Positions 7,133-15,272 are shown, numbered from the stretch's first letter. The stretch is DNA of 32,181 nt from an uncultured Acidimicrobiales bacterium (GCA_938002955.1 CALLAA010000175.1:1-32181), one strand, 5' to 3'. Numbers and translations: made by a program. The notes: generated by a model from the letters alone, not told the origin.

Positions 7133-8835
7133 GCCGGGCCGCCGTCAAAGCGATCGGGAACGTGCATGAGTGCAAACTTATATCCGAGGTCGCTGACGAC
7201 CTCGTGATCTCGGAGCGAGACCGTAATTCCCACCGCGAACGCAATCGGGACGCTCCAGACAGCGGGGGTACCGAGAATGGCGAGAGGCCATCCGGAGTCG
7301 ACGATCCCGAACATCGTCGTCAACACCGCTGTGGTGCTCGTGCCTCCACCGACGAGGATGGCGGCGAGCGCACCGTTGCGCGTCAGCCGCTTCCACCAAA
7401 TACCGAGGATCAGCAGCGGTGCAATCGACGACGCAGCGATCGACGTGGACCACCCGATCAGCACGTTGATGTCGGTGCGCTCGACCGCCAGCGCCGTCAT
7501 GACCGAGAACGCGGCGAGCGTCCACACCGCGACGCGGAACTGTCGAACGCCGGCGGACATCAGATCGTGGCTCACCGCTCCGGCCATGGCGATCAACAAT
7601 CCCGAAGATGTCGACAGGAACGCGGCCGCAGCACCAGCCGAGACGATGGCGGTGATCAGTTCGCCGCCGATGCCCTCAACGAGTCGTTCGCCGACAGAAA
7701 CTGTTGCCGAATCGGTTGTCGCCGCACCGAGGAGCCCGGGGCTGAGGACACGGCTGGCAGCGCCGAACAGTGGCAACATCGCGTAGTACGGCGCGATAAG
7801 CGCAAGCACGATGAGATTTGTTCGGCGTGCCTCCCTCCCCGTGGGGTTGGTGTAGAAACGAACGATGACATGTGGAAGCCCCATGAGGCCAAACATGTTT
7901 GCGAGGACGATGGCGAACGAGAAGTAGAGCGGGTGTCCGCCGCCGACCCCTTTGTCGCCGAGGGGCTTCGACCAGTCCTCGCCAGAGATAGCTTCGATGC
8001 TCGACGCATGGGGGGCCAGCGCTCCCGCCGGCCAGTCGATGGTCGTCCCCGCCGTAACATCGTGGGACCCAGCGTCGAGAACGAGCGACCCGGAGCCTTT
8101 GTCGCCCACGAGCCCGTCAACGACGACCACAGTGGTGGTTTCGGCAACGTCGATCGCGACGTCGTTGGGATAGTCGACCGTCGTGGCCTCGACGAATACT
8201 GGCGTCGAGTCCGTGATGATCGGGTCGAGGTCGCCACGGAACCAGACGACGCTCATGACCGCGAACGGTACGAGGATGCCGAGAAAGATGAAGAAAAACT
8301 GGAAGCCCTGAACAAAGGTGATGCCGCGCATCCCGCCTGCACTCAGGTTGATCGCCACGAGGGCGCCAACGGCGAGCACCCCGACCCAGTACGGGGTGCC
8401 GAGTAGCGCTCGCGTGACCACACCGGCGCCCTTCAGCTGGGCGAGGAAGAAGAACCAGCTGACGACGATCACCATGATTGCGACCACCTGGCGGAGTCGA
8501 GGGCTGTCGAGACGCCCCTCGATGAACTCGGGGATCGTGTACGAGCCGAACCGCCGGATCGGGGCTGCGATGAACAGTGAAAGCAGCAGAAATCCGATCG
8601 TCCATCCAACGAGCGGCCACAGCATTTCGAATCCAAAAACGAAGATCAACGCCGGAACGCCGAGGTAACTCGCCGCGGACATTGCTTCGCCACACACGGC
8701 GAACGCGTTCCATACGGGATGGACCGTTCGCGACGCAACAAAGAAGTTCGATGTCGTTCGCGCATAGCGCAAACCTGTCGTCCCAAGCAGCAATGTCATC
8801 GCGACGACGAGACCAACAGCGGCGACCGGAATCAC
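7129..8835 (-). CDS. Sodium/solute symporter, ActP-like, with extracytoplasmic insertion
   Basis: This 568-residue multi-pass protein is of the SSS family. Typical segments include VASRTVHPVWNAFAVCGEAMSAASYLG near 33-60, the SYTIPEFIEGRL loop near 98-109, and GLMGLPHVIVRFYTNPTGREARRTN near 316-340, which is characteristic of acetate/pyruvate permeases (ActP, MctP). Around residues 200-300 (7936-8238) there is a long polar, Thr/Val/Asp-rich stretch between two membrane spans, longer than I expect for ActP. A small DUF485-like gene lies upstream, overlapping by 4 bases, as in yjcH-actP. The kinase follows with a 4-base overlap. The likely substrate is a short monocarboxylate such as acetate or pyruvate; the substrate itself cannot be read from sequence. 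Confidence 0.85.
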   Translation of the reverse strand: MIPVAAVGLVVAMTLLLGTTGLRYARTTSNFFVASRTVHPVWNAFAVCGEAMSAASYLGVPALIFVFGFEMLWPLVGWTIGFLLLSLFIAAPIRRFGSYTIPEFIEGRLDSPRLRQVVAIMVIVVSWFFFLAQLKGAGVVTRALLGTPYWVGVLAVGALVAINLSAGGMRGITFVQGFQFFFIFLGILVPFAVMSVVWFRGDLDPIITDSTPVFVEATTVDYPNDVAIDVAETTTVVVVDGLVGDKGSGSLVLDAGSHDVTAGTTIDWPAGALAPHASSIEAISGEDWSKPLGDKGVGGGHPLYFSFAIVLANMFGLMGLPHVIVRFYTNPTGREARRTNLIVLALIAPYYAMLPLFGAASRVLSPGLLGAATTDSATVSVGERLVEGIGGELITAIVSAGAAAAFLSTSSGLLIAMAGAVSHDLMSAGVRQFRVAVWTLAAFSVMTALAVERTDINVLIGWSTSIAASSIAPLLILGIWWKRLTRNGALAAILVGGGTSTTAVLTTMFGIVDSGWPLAILGTPAVWSVPIAFAVGITVSLRDHEVVSDLGYKFALMHVPDRFDGGPA

Positions 8836-9221
8836 TGCGCATCCCCGCGATGTTCAGACGTCCACTCGAGTTCCTTACGGAGCGCATTTCGGTCGTGCCG
8901 CCAGGCAATGCCGACGATCGAGAAAAGGGTTACCGGACCCAAAAGAAGCCATGGAAGCGGAATTCCTCGAACAAAAAAGTCGGTCAGTCCGGGCCAAAAA
9001 ACGAAGCTCACGAGCACGAGCAGTACCGGTGCAAGAAGCCTCACGAGATAGCGGAGCGCGAGCTTTCTCTGGAACTCGACAAGTGCAAAAACTTCGCTGT
9101 TTTGAACGGTAAATCCACGAACGTGGCTTCCATAGGTTCGGTTTCGATCGACCCGTCGAGCAGCTGCCGTGCGCGGGTGCAGCACGATCTTTCGTCGGTT
9201 CGGGTCCACCTCCTCGTCCAT
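8832..9221 (-). CDS. Small two-TM membrane protein, DUF485/YjcH-like symporter partner
   Basis: From the ATG at 9219-9221 the protein has 129 residues. It has a basic N-terminal part (DEEVDPNRRKIVLHP), then EVFALVEFQRKLALRYL, a first membrane span LLAPVLLVLVSFVFW, a short PGLTDFFVRGIP loop, a second span LLLGPVTLFSIVGIAW and a charged end (RHDRNALRKELEW). This order (F--LV--R, span, PG...V--GIP, span, D...L--E) matches DUF485/YjcH proteins that accompany ActP, but the N-terminal extension is unusual. An open frame continues to 9323, but that would run into the divergent response-regulator gene, so I chose the later ATG. It overlaps the symporter start by 4 bases. Confidence 0.68.
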   Translation of the reverse strand: MDEEVDPNRRKIVLHPRTAAARRVDRNRTYGSHVRGFTVQNSEVFALVEFQRKLALRYLVRLLAPVLLVLVSFVFWPGLTDFFVRGIPLPWLLLGPVTLFSIVGIAWRHDRNALRKELEWTSEHRGDAQ

Positions 9222-9232
9222 GGCTGAGGGAG

Positions 9233-9269
9233 CATAGCCGTTGGTCGAGACGACGGTCACAGGGCTATG
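9233..9269. promoter_or_regulatory. Divergent promoter gap with an inverted repeat
   Basis: The 45-base gap between the symporter operon and the LytTR regulator holds an exact 7-base inverted repeat: CATAGCC at 9233-9239 and GGCTATG at 9263-9269, the right arm covering the regulator's ATG. With arms about 30 bases apart centre to centre it could be an autoregulatory binding site. It could equally be chance. No clear -35/-10 pair is visible. Confidence 0.3.
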
Positions 9270-10025
9270 GTCGACGTCGTGTTGCGAGCGTTGGTCGTCG
9301 ATGACGAGAAGCCGGCACGTCACGATCTCATTTGGATGCTCGAGCGGGAGTCAGAGGTCGGCGACATCGCCGAGGCGTGCGGAGGTGCCGACGCGCTCAA
9401 GCTGCTGACCAACACCACGAGCAAAGACCGCTTCGATGTCGTGTTCCTCGACATGTCGATGCCCGATCTCGATGGGCTCGATATTGCCCGGATGATCGGT
9501 CGGTTCGAGGAGCCTCCAGCGATCGTGTTTGTCACCGCGTTCGACACACCTGCGTCCGATGCCTTCGATCTCGGCGTAATCGACTACCTGCGAAAGCCCG
9601 TTGCCGCAGACCGACTTCGTCGAGCCGTCCAGCGCGTTTCAACATTGCGGCAGACGACGACGGGTCCGCCAGACTCAGATCTGCAACCCGTTCGGATTGC
9701 GGTTGCCACGAGCGGTGGCAATCAGCGTCTACTCGGACCGAGCGACGTGACACACTTCGAGTCTTGTGGCGACTACGTCCGCGTACATACCGACGATGAG
9801 TCCTATCTGATCCGCGACACGATGACGCGTCTCACCAACGGGTGGACGCGCTACGGATACATTCGCATCCACCGCAGTTTTGCCGTTCGCATTTCAGCCG
9901 TGAGCGAGGTCCGTTCGGGGCCCGCTGGACGCAGCGTGTGTATTGGAGATGCCGAACTTCCGGTGAGCCGACGATACGCCCGAGACCTCACCCAACAGCT
10001 AACGGCGACGAACGACACGCCATAG
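9267..10025 (+). CDS. LytTR-family response regulator
   Basis: This 252-residue protein has a receiver domain with the acidic pair in VVDDE (12-13), phosphoacceptor Asp62 in VVFLDMSMPDLDG, Thr90 in IVFVTAFD and Lys110 in YLRKPV. A C-terminal LytTR DNA-binding domain follows (about 140-247), with DVTHFESCGDYVRVHT, a Met-Thr-Arg-Leu helix, RIHRSFAVRISAVSEV and ELPVSRRYARDL, all standard for the family. LytTR proteins bind pairs of 9-10-base direct repeats about two helical turns apart. It diverges from the operon carrying its probable kinase and symporter and lies directly upstream of the TRAP importer, making both uptake systems possible targets. Confidence 0.9.
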   Translation: MVDVVLRALVVDDEKPARHDLIWMLERESEVGDIAEACGGADALKLLTNTTSKDRFDVVFLDMSMPDLDGLDIARMIGRFEEPPAIVFVTAFDTPASDAFDLGVIDYLRKPVAADRLRRAVQRVSTLRQTTTGPPDSDLQPVRIAVATSGGNQRLLGPSDVTHFESCGDYVRVHTDDESYLIRDTMTRLTNGWTRYGYIRIHRSFAVRISAVSEVRSGPAGRSVCIGDAELPVSRRYARDLTQQLTATNDTP

Positions 10026-10071
10026 CCGGTCACTCATCGACCGCTTATCGCACGCCATCGTGCCGCTGGCC

Positions 10072-10099
10072 GTGAAAAACGTGGCGTTTAGTGAAAACG
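10072..10099 (+). promoter_or_regulatory. Direct repeat upstream of TRAP operon, candidate LytTR site
   Basis: GTGAAAAACG at 10072-10081 is followed by GTGAAAACG at 10091-10099, a near-identical direct repeat with starts 19 bases apart. Between them lies a small inverted repeat (AAACG, CGTTT). LytTR regulators usually bind two direct repeats spaced about 20-22 bases, so the arrangement fits loosely. It sits 95-125 bases before the likely small-permease start and just past the LytTR gene. No binding evidence exists; the slightly short spacing is a weakness. Confidence 0.4.
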
Positions 10100-10181
10100 G
10101 GTCAGCGGTCTGGACTGTGACCCCCGCCACCATGAATGCTGGATGAACAACGAGGGGGAAATCGAGTGTTGTTGCACCAAC

Positions 10182-10186
10182 GAGGG
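10182..10186 (+). promoter_or_regulatory. Ribosome binding site deciding the small-permease start
   Basis: GAGGG is placed 7 bases before the GTG at 10194. The upstream ATG at 10143 has no purine-rich sequence at the right distance, so this site favours the GTG start. Confidence 0.5.
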
Positions 10187-10193
10187 ATCGGCT

Positions 10194-11081
10194 GTGCCTG
10201 ATCCGACGGCGGCCGAGCGTCGCATGGATGATGAAAAGATCGAGGGCCTCGGTGCTGACGGCGAAGTCGCCGCTGCACCCGACGAGAGCGCCGACTCGCC
10301 GGCCCTGCCCATCTTCGAGAAGCTGCACCCGCTCGGGCTGAGCGCCGGCGCTGCACTCATCGCCGCAGTGATTGGCCACGTCGCCTTCGACACCGAGCGA
10401 CTCGTCGGCAACATGGCGTGGTGGCAATGGGCCCTCCTCGTTGCAACGATTGCGCTTTCATTCGCTCCCACAGCGCTGCACGCCATCCGCGTGACGATCG
10501 AAGGCATTGGCTCGTTCGCCGGAAAGCTCGTGTGGATTGCTGCGTGGTTGATCTTCTTGGTGCAGATGATCAACGTTGTCACGCGCTACCTCAACCCGTT
10601 CTTCGAAAGCGACATCCTCGTCGGTGAATTGACGAGTGTGGCATGGCAGCTCTTTGCCTTCGTTGCGCTCGTCGGCTTGCCCTACGGCGTCAAAGCTGCG
10701 GTCAATCCACGAATCGACTTCTGGTGGGCTGACTGGTCGTTCCGAAGAAAGGCGTGGCTCGACTTTGTCATGCACACGTTCTTCTTCCTTCCGTTCCTGT
10801 ATGCGGCAAACATCATCCTTGTCGACTTCGCCGCCGGAGCTCTCGGCCGCAAGCGTGGCGATGGCTCATGGCCCGACGGATGGCGCGTTTGGAACTCTTG
10901 GGAAGTTTCAAACGATGCCGACCAACTTCCGTTTGGCCCGGTGAAGGCGCTCATCTTGGTGGGCTTCACCTTCTTCTTCCTGCAAATCTTGGCCGAGATC
11001 ATCAAGACCGGCTTCGTGCTTATGGGTCGACGCGAGTACGGCGATGTTGCTGCCGGTGACGAATTTCAGAGGATCGAGTAA
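10194..11081 (+). CDS. TRAP transporter small permease (DctQ-type), six predicted spans
   Basis: From the GTG at 10194 the protein has 295 residues; an ATG at 10143 or 10224 is also in frame. After a charged, disordered start (about 1-45) I see about six hydrophobic spans: GLSAGAALIAAVIGHVAF, WWQWALLVATIALSFAP, KLVWIAAWLIFLVQMINVVTRY, AWQLFAFVALVGLPYGV, MHTFFFLPFLYAANIILV and PVKALILVGFTFFFLQILAEII. The family core has four, so two are extra at the N-terminus. The VWNSWEVSNDADQLP loop before the last span is typical of small permeases of the FcbT2/TakQ kind. It stabilises the large permease and works with the binding protein in sodium-driven solute uptake. Its stop overlaps the large-permease ATG by one base. 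Confidence 0.82.
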   Translation: MPDPTAAERRMDDEKIEGLGADGEVAAAPDESADSPALPIFEKLHPLGLSAGAALIAAVIGHVAFDTERLVGNMAWWQWALLVATIALSFAPTALHAIRVTIEGIGSFAGKLVWIAAWLIFLVQMINVVTRYLNPFFESDILVGELTSVAWQLFAFVALVGLPYGVKAAVNPRIDFWWADWSFRRKAWLDFVMHTFFFLPFLYAANIILVDFAAGALGRKRGDGSWPDGWRVWNSWEVSNDADQLPFGPVKALILVGFTFFFLQILAEIIKTGFVLMGRREYGDVAAGDEFQRIE

Positions 11082-12700
11082 TGGGTGTGCTAGCGATCGA
11101 ATCATTCATCGGACTCGAGTGGGGTGTTTTCCTCGCACTCGCGATGTTCGTCGTCTTCATGTTCCTCATCCTCACCGGATACAACGTGGCGTTCTCGTTT
11201 GCGAGTGTCTCGGTGGCCTTCGCTTTCATCGGCGATCTCACCGGCGTCTTCCGGGTTGGATCGCTCAATGCGCTGACGAGCCAGTGGTTCGATTCGGTGA
11301 AGGACGCAACACTCCTTGCCGTGCCGCTCTTTGTGCTGATGGGTGCGATCCTCGAGAGATCCGGCCTCGCCGAGCGGCTCTTGAATGCGATTGGCTTGCT
11401 CATGGGTCCGTTGCGAGGCGGCGTCGCTGCTGCGGTCGTCATCGTCGGAACCTTGCTCGCTGCCGCAACCGGCGTCGTCGCAGCGACCGTGATCGTGATG
11501 GGCTTGCTGTCCTTGCCGTCGATGGTGCGACTCGGTTACGACCACAAGCTTGCAACCGGTGCAATCACGGCCTCGGGAACGTTGGCACAGCTCTTGCCGC
11601 CGAGCATCGTGCTCATCCTGCTTGCGAACCAGTTGAGCGTAGGAATCTTGGGGCTGTTCGCCGGAGCGCTACTGCCCGGTCTGCTGCTCTCGGGTATGTA
11701 CGTCGCGTACGTGCTGATCTACTCGATGATCAAACCCGAAGCTGGGCCAGCGATGCCGCCCGAGGAACGCAAGCTTGCTGGCAACCCCACGCTGCAAACC
11801 AAAGCGATCCTTGCGCTCATCCTTTCGTCGATGGTGTTCCTCGTGCTGATCCTTCGCGGAGCGAGTCCCGACACGGAGAATGCGCTGTCGTTCGCACTGA
11901 TCGTTTCCGGAATTGCGTTTGCGATCTTCTTCGGAATCATGGCGATGACCCGCATGCTCGGCACCGAGGTGTTGGTGTCGATTATCCCGACGGTCGTGCT
12001 CATCTCTGGCGTGCTGTTCTCGATCTTCTCTGGCATTGCCTCACCGTCGGAGTCCGGAGCTGTCGGCGTCTTCGGCGCTCTGGTCCTAACCGTCATGAAC
12101 TACATGGTCGATAGGCGCCTCGCGAACGAAGGTGCCGAACACATCACGTCCGAATGGAAACTCAATCCACCGGCGCTACGTCAGGCGGGTATCTCCACCG
12201 CCAACATCACGATCCTCGTGATGACACTGTTGTTCTGCTCGAGCTTCTTCCGTCTGATGTTCCGTGAGCTCGGTGGAGCCGACCAAGTGTCCGATTGGCT
12301 CACCGCCGTTGGTGGCGGCAAGTGGGGCTTCGTGCTCATTGCGATGGTCGCGGTCTTTCTCCTCGGCATCAACCTCGAGTTTCTCGAGATCACGTTCATT
12401 GTTGTCCCCATCTTCGTGCCGGCCATGGAAGAGCTTGGTTTCACCGAAGCCGAGAAGATCTGGTTCGCAATGTTGATGGCGGTCAACCTGAACATGGCGT
12501 TCATCTCCCCGCCGGTGGGCTTCTCGCTCTTCTATCTACAGAGCGTGGCCCCACCCGAAGTCAAGACCGCGAGCATCCACAAGGGCGCAATCCCGTTCAT
12601 GGTCTTGCAAGGCATCGCACTCGTCATCCTCGGAATCTGGGACGAGATCACATTCACGTCAATCCGACTATTCAGCGACATCGAAGTCACGTCTGGTTGA
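11081..12700 (+). CDS. TRAP transporter large permease (DctM-type)
   Basis: This 539-residue protein has about 12-13 hydrophobic spans with the DctM pattern. Early on come FLALAMFVVFMFLILTGYNVAFSF and the segment LTSQWFDSVKDATLLAVPLFVLMGAILERSGLAERLL. The glycine-rich VAAAVVIVGTLLAAATGVVAATVIVMGLLSLPSM follows, and then GTLAQLLPPSIVLILL and a late ITFIVVPIFVPAMEELGF / AVNLNMAFISPPVGFSLFYLQSVAP. It forms the sodium-coupled translocation channel. The length above 500 residues and these motifs fit the TakM/FcbT3 subgroup for 2-oxoacids, mannitol-like or chloroaromatic acids. An AGAGGA lies just upstream inside the small-permease gene. The sequence gives no direct substrate evidence. Confidence 0.9.
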   Translation: MGVLAIESFIGLEWGVFLALAMFVVFMFLILTGYNVAFSFASVSVAFAFIGDLTGVFRVGSLNALTSQWFDSVKDATLLAVPLFVLMGAILERSGLAERLLNAIGLLMGPLRGGVAAAVVIVGTLLAAATGVVAATVIVMGLLSLPSMVRLGYDHKLATGAITASGTLAQLLPPSIVLILLANQLSVGILGLFAGALLPGLLLSGMYVAYVLIYSMIKPEAGPAMPPEERKLAGNPTLQTKAILALILSSMVFLVLILRGASPDTENALSFALIVSGIAFAIFFGIMAMTRMLGTEVLVSIIPTVVLISGVLFSIFSGIASPSESGAVGVFGALVLTVMNYMVDRRLANEGAEHITSEWKLNPPALRQAGISTANITILVMTLLFCSSFFRLMFRELGGADQVSDWLTAVGGGKWGFVLIAMVAVFLLGINLEFLEITFIVVPIFVPAMEELGFTEAEKIWFAMLMAVNLNMAFISPPVGFSLFYLQSVAPPEVKTASIHKGAIPFMVLQGIALVILGIWDEITFTSIRLFSDIEVTSG

Positions 12701-12741
12701 CCGCAGAGCTAGCTAGAAACATCAACAGGAGGGAATCCACG

Positions 12742-13956
12742 ATGGAAAATGAAGAAACAATGGGGGACGAGGTTGACTTCAACCGCCGTTCATTTCTCGG
12801 CAAGGCCGGGGTTGGCGTAGCCGGTCTCGCCGCAAGCTCAGCGGTACTCGCTGCGTGCGGCAGCTCGACCGACGACACCGCCGAAGCTGACGCCGAAGCC
12901 GATGTAGCTGAAGCGGACATCATCGAGTCATCTCAGGAAGCACCAGAGATTGCCTGGGACATGGCCACCTCATGGCCGACCGGCCTAGTCACGATCTTCG
13001 GTGGCGCGACCTTCTTCACCGAACAGGTCAGCCGACTTACCGGCGGACGTTTCCAGATCACGGCTCGTCCAGCAGGCGAAATCGTTGGTGGCACCGAGGT
13101 GCTCCCAGCAGTATCGAGCGGCGGCGCCCAGGCCGGACACACCGCGTCGTACTACTACACCAACATCAGCCCGGTTCAGCAGTTCGGTACCGCAATGCCG
13201 TTCGGTCTCAACCAGCGTCAGCAGAACGCTTGGCTGATGCAGCCATACGGCGGCAACCCACGCGGCATGGACATCCTCAACGAGTTCAACGCATCTGAGC
13301 ACGGCACGATCAGCTTCCCTGCTGGTGGCACCGGCTGTCAGATGGGCGGTTGGTTCTCGAAGGAGATCAACACCGTTGGCGACATCAACGGCTTGAAGAT
13401 GCGTATCCCCGGTATTGCCGGCACCATTCTGACGAACCTCGGCGGTGAGGCCATTGGTATGCCTGGTGGCGAAATCCTCCAGAACATCCAGACCGGTGTT
13501 ATCGATGCTGCAGAGTTCGTGGGACCAACCGACGACCTTATCCTCGGCCTCGACCAGCTCGACGGCGAGCTGTTCTACTACCACCCAGGTTGGTGGGAGC
13601 CAGGAACCGCGCTCGAGGTACAGTTCCCGCTCGACGCGTGGAACGAACTGCCAGAGCAGTACCAGGCAGCGATCGAGACCGCAGCTGCATACGCGAACAT
13701 GAACATGCTCGCGACGTACGACACCCTCAACCCGGTCGACTTGCAGCAGATCAAGGGCTTCGCGGAGATCCGTGAATTCAGCCCAGAGATCATGGATGCA
13801 TTCAAGACCGAAACCGAGAGTGTCATGGACGGCTTGGCTGCCGAGAATGCCCAGTTCGGAGAGATCCTTGGACCATGGCGTGAGTACCGCGACGCGGTAT
13901 CGGAGTGGCACGGCCTTGCCGAGCGCTCGTACCTCACGCAGCAGACTGGCGCCTAA
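12742..13956 (+). CDS. TRAP transporter substrate-binding lipoprotein (TakP/FcbT1-type)
   Basis: This 404-residue protein has a twin-arginine-like start (NRRSFLGKAGVGVAG) leading to a lipobox (VLAACGSS). An acidic Ala/Asp/Glu linker and then the DctP fold from about residue 70 follow. Family landmarks are TSWPTGL, GGRFQI, PAGEIVGG, WFSKEINTVGDINGLKMRIPG with the substrate-clamping Arg, GGEILQNIQTGVIDAAEFVGP, and FYYHPGWWEPGTALEV. The last motif is typical of TakP-like binding proteins for 2-oxoacids such as pyruvate. The ATG at 12742 is preceded by AGGAGGG; the frame is open further upstream but overlaps the large-permease gene. Codon use is shifted to CCA for Pro and GCA/GCT for Ala, as expected for a strongly expressed gene. 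Confidence 0.9.
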   Translation: MENEETMGDEVDFNRRSFLGKAGVGVAGLAASSAVLAACGSSTDDTAEADAEADVAEADIIESSQEAPEIAWDMATSWPTGLVTIFGGATFFTEQVSRLTGGRFQITARPAGEIVGGTEVLPAVSSGGAQAGHTASYYYTNISPVQQFGTAMPFGLNQRQQNAWLMQPYGGNPRGMDILNEFNASEHGTISFPAGGTGCQMGGWFSKEINTVGDINGLKMRIPGIAGTILTNLGGEAIGMPGGEILQNIQTGVIDAAEFVGPTDDLILGLDQLDGELFYYHPGWWEPGTALEVQFPLDAWNELPEQYQAAIETAAAYANMNMLATYDTLNPVDLQQIKGFAEIREFSPEIMDAFKTETESVMDGLAAENAQFGEILGPWREYRDAVSEWHGLAERSYLTQQTGA

Positions 13957-13985
13957 GTCACCAACGCGTGAAGACCCCTCCTGTG

Positions 13986-14017
13986 CAATGGAGCCCCGTG
14001 CAAGCGGGGCTCCATTG
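13986..14017 (+). terminator. Strong hairpin terminator after TRAP operon
   Basis: CAATGGAGCCCCG (13986-13998) and CGGGGCTCCATTG (14005-14017) form a perfect 13-base-pair stem with a 6-base loop, 30 bases past the binding-protein stop. No U-tract follows, which is common for actinobacterial intrinsic terminators. It separates the TRAP operon from the next cluster. Confidence 0.8.
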
Positions 14018-14079
14018 TGCGCGAGTCTTCAGACGCTTGGCCGAGTAGACATACCAGGCGTCCAACGAAGGAGTGCAGC

Positions 14080-14523
14080 GTGCACGATCTTGGCCTTGAG
14101 CGTTCCGTGCAGAAGCACCTATCGCCAGGCGAGAAGGTTCATCATGTGGTTCACATGTTCACCCGGCATCACCTCGCGTTCCCGTTTATCGCGTGCTCGG
14201 GTGTTGCGCTCGCTGTTGTTGCTGCTCTAGCTGGGGCTTCTCAATGGTCGACGCGAATTAGCCTCGGATTGGCGGGTGCGGCTGTCGCCGCCATGGCCAC
14301 AACGGAATATCGGGTGCTCGTCCAAACGTCGACCGGACTCGCACTCCTGCGATCCAGTCGCTTCCGGCGTCGAGCGAGCGGACTGATTCGTCGACTGCCA
14401 TCGTCGCTGTCGATCGAGGTTCTTGGATCGAACTTGGTGATTACCGAGTATCGGGTCGATGGGGTCGTGTACAGCGTGATGCGGCGTTATCAACAAGAAA
14501 TGACGGCGATCGCGAACCGCTGA
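14080..14523 (+). CDS. Two-TM membrane protein with PH-like C-terminal part, unknown
   Basis: From the GTG at 14080 the protein has 147 residues. GAAGGAG at 14067-14073, 6 bases upstream, fixes this start. It begins HDLGLERSVQKHLSPGEKVHHVVHMFTRHH, then two hydrophobic spans (FPFIACSGVALAVVAALAG and ISLGLAGAAVAAMATT). The cytosolic-looking domain EYRVLVQTSTGLALLRSSRF...LPSSLSIEVLGSNLVITEYRVDGVVYSVMRRYQQEM resembles bacterial PH/bPH2 domains, in which a two-TM hairpin precedes a beta-rich module. The function is unknown. Its TGA stop overlaps the protease ATG, so the two are probably co-expressed. The PH-like reading is a pattern resemblance only. Confidence 0.62.
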   Translation: MHDLGLERSVQKHLSPGEKVHHVVHMFTRHHLAFPFIACSGVALAVVAALAGASQWSTRISLGLAGAAVAAMATTEYRVLVQTSTGLALLRSSRFRRRASGLIRRLPSSLSIEVLGSNLVITEYRVDGVVYSVMRRYQQEMTAIANR

Positions 14524-15224
14524 TGGGCCGAAGGACGGCGGCTGGTCGGATTGTGGCGGCGGCGACTGCGAGCGCAGCAATCGTGGCTGCTTCGTACGGT
14601 GCCGCAGAGTCTGCGCTGCATGCGGCGAGGGCGAGCGCTGCAACGGTGGCGACGACGGCTTGCGGACATGCCAGTGGAACGACGGGTTCGGCGATCGTGC
14701 TCGACGACGAGGAGGTCCTCGTTGCAGCCCACGTCGTCATTGCAGGCACAGATCTCACGGTGACCCATGACGGCCGAGAATATGCAGCCGAACTTCGCCA
14801 GCTCGACCCTCGAACCGACCTGGCGCTCCTCGACGTCCCCGGGTTATACGCCGATTCTGCATTGGGAATTGGACGACCTCGGGCCGGTTCCACGGTCCAC
14901 ATCATCGGCGAAGGGCCATCGGGATCGGTCGATGTTGAGATCCTCCGCCTTGTGCAGATACGTATCGAGGAAGTTCGTTCCACGGTGCGCGCACAACGCT
15001 TCGGGTTCGAGATCGACCACCGTGTTGCTCTCGGCGACAGCGGCGCTGGTGTCTTTGACGAACGCGGCGACCTTATCGGTGTGGTCTTTGGTCGATCAAC
15101 GATTCGGGATGAACGTTCCTTCGTCGTACATTCCGAAGAAATTGCGCAGCTACTGCAAGGCGAGGAATCGACGTACCGATGCGACCCCGATTCCAGCCGC
15201 GTGGTTGCCCAGCTATCACAATGA
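14523..15224 (+). CDS. Trypsin-like (chymotrypsin-fold) serine protease, exported or membrane-anchored
   Basis: This 233-residue protein has a complete catalytic triad in the right order: His70 in VLVAAHVV, Asp99 in DPRTDLALLDV and Ser173 in LGDSGAGVFDERGDLIGVVFG. The last motif is GDSGAG rather than the more common GDSGGP or GNSGGP. An Ala-rich hydrophobic N-terminus (about 8-28) could be a signal or anchor. No PDZ domain follows, so it is closer to MarP/stand-alone trypsin-like proteases than to DegP. Cys47 and a C-terminal Cys could form a disulfide, as in MarP, but this is speculation. It begins at an ATG overlapping the previous TGA and is followed by a small membrane gene in the same reading frame. 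Confidence 0.78.
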   Translation: MGRRTAAGRIVAAATASAAIVAASYGAAESALHAARASAATVATTACGHASGTTGSAIVLDDEEVLVAAHVVIAGTDLTVTHDGREYAAELRQLDPRTDLALLDVPGLYADSALGIGRPRAGSTVHIIGEGPSGSVDVEILRLVQIRIEEVRSTVRAQRFGFEIDHRVALGDSGAGVFDERGDLIGVVFGRSTIRDERSFVVHSEEIAQLLQGEESTYRCDPDSSRVVAQLSQ

Positions 15225-15272
15225 GGGTCTCGCATCGGCGACGACTTCAGGAAATACACCTTTGGCCGATGG

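Noticed and set aside
6973-8406. 477-residue plus-strand open frame
   Set aside because: It is the antisense of the symporter and kinase genes; the protein is Arg/Asp-rich with no membrane or domain pattern, typical of shadow frames in GC-rich DNA.
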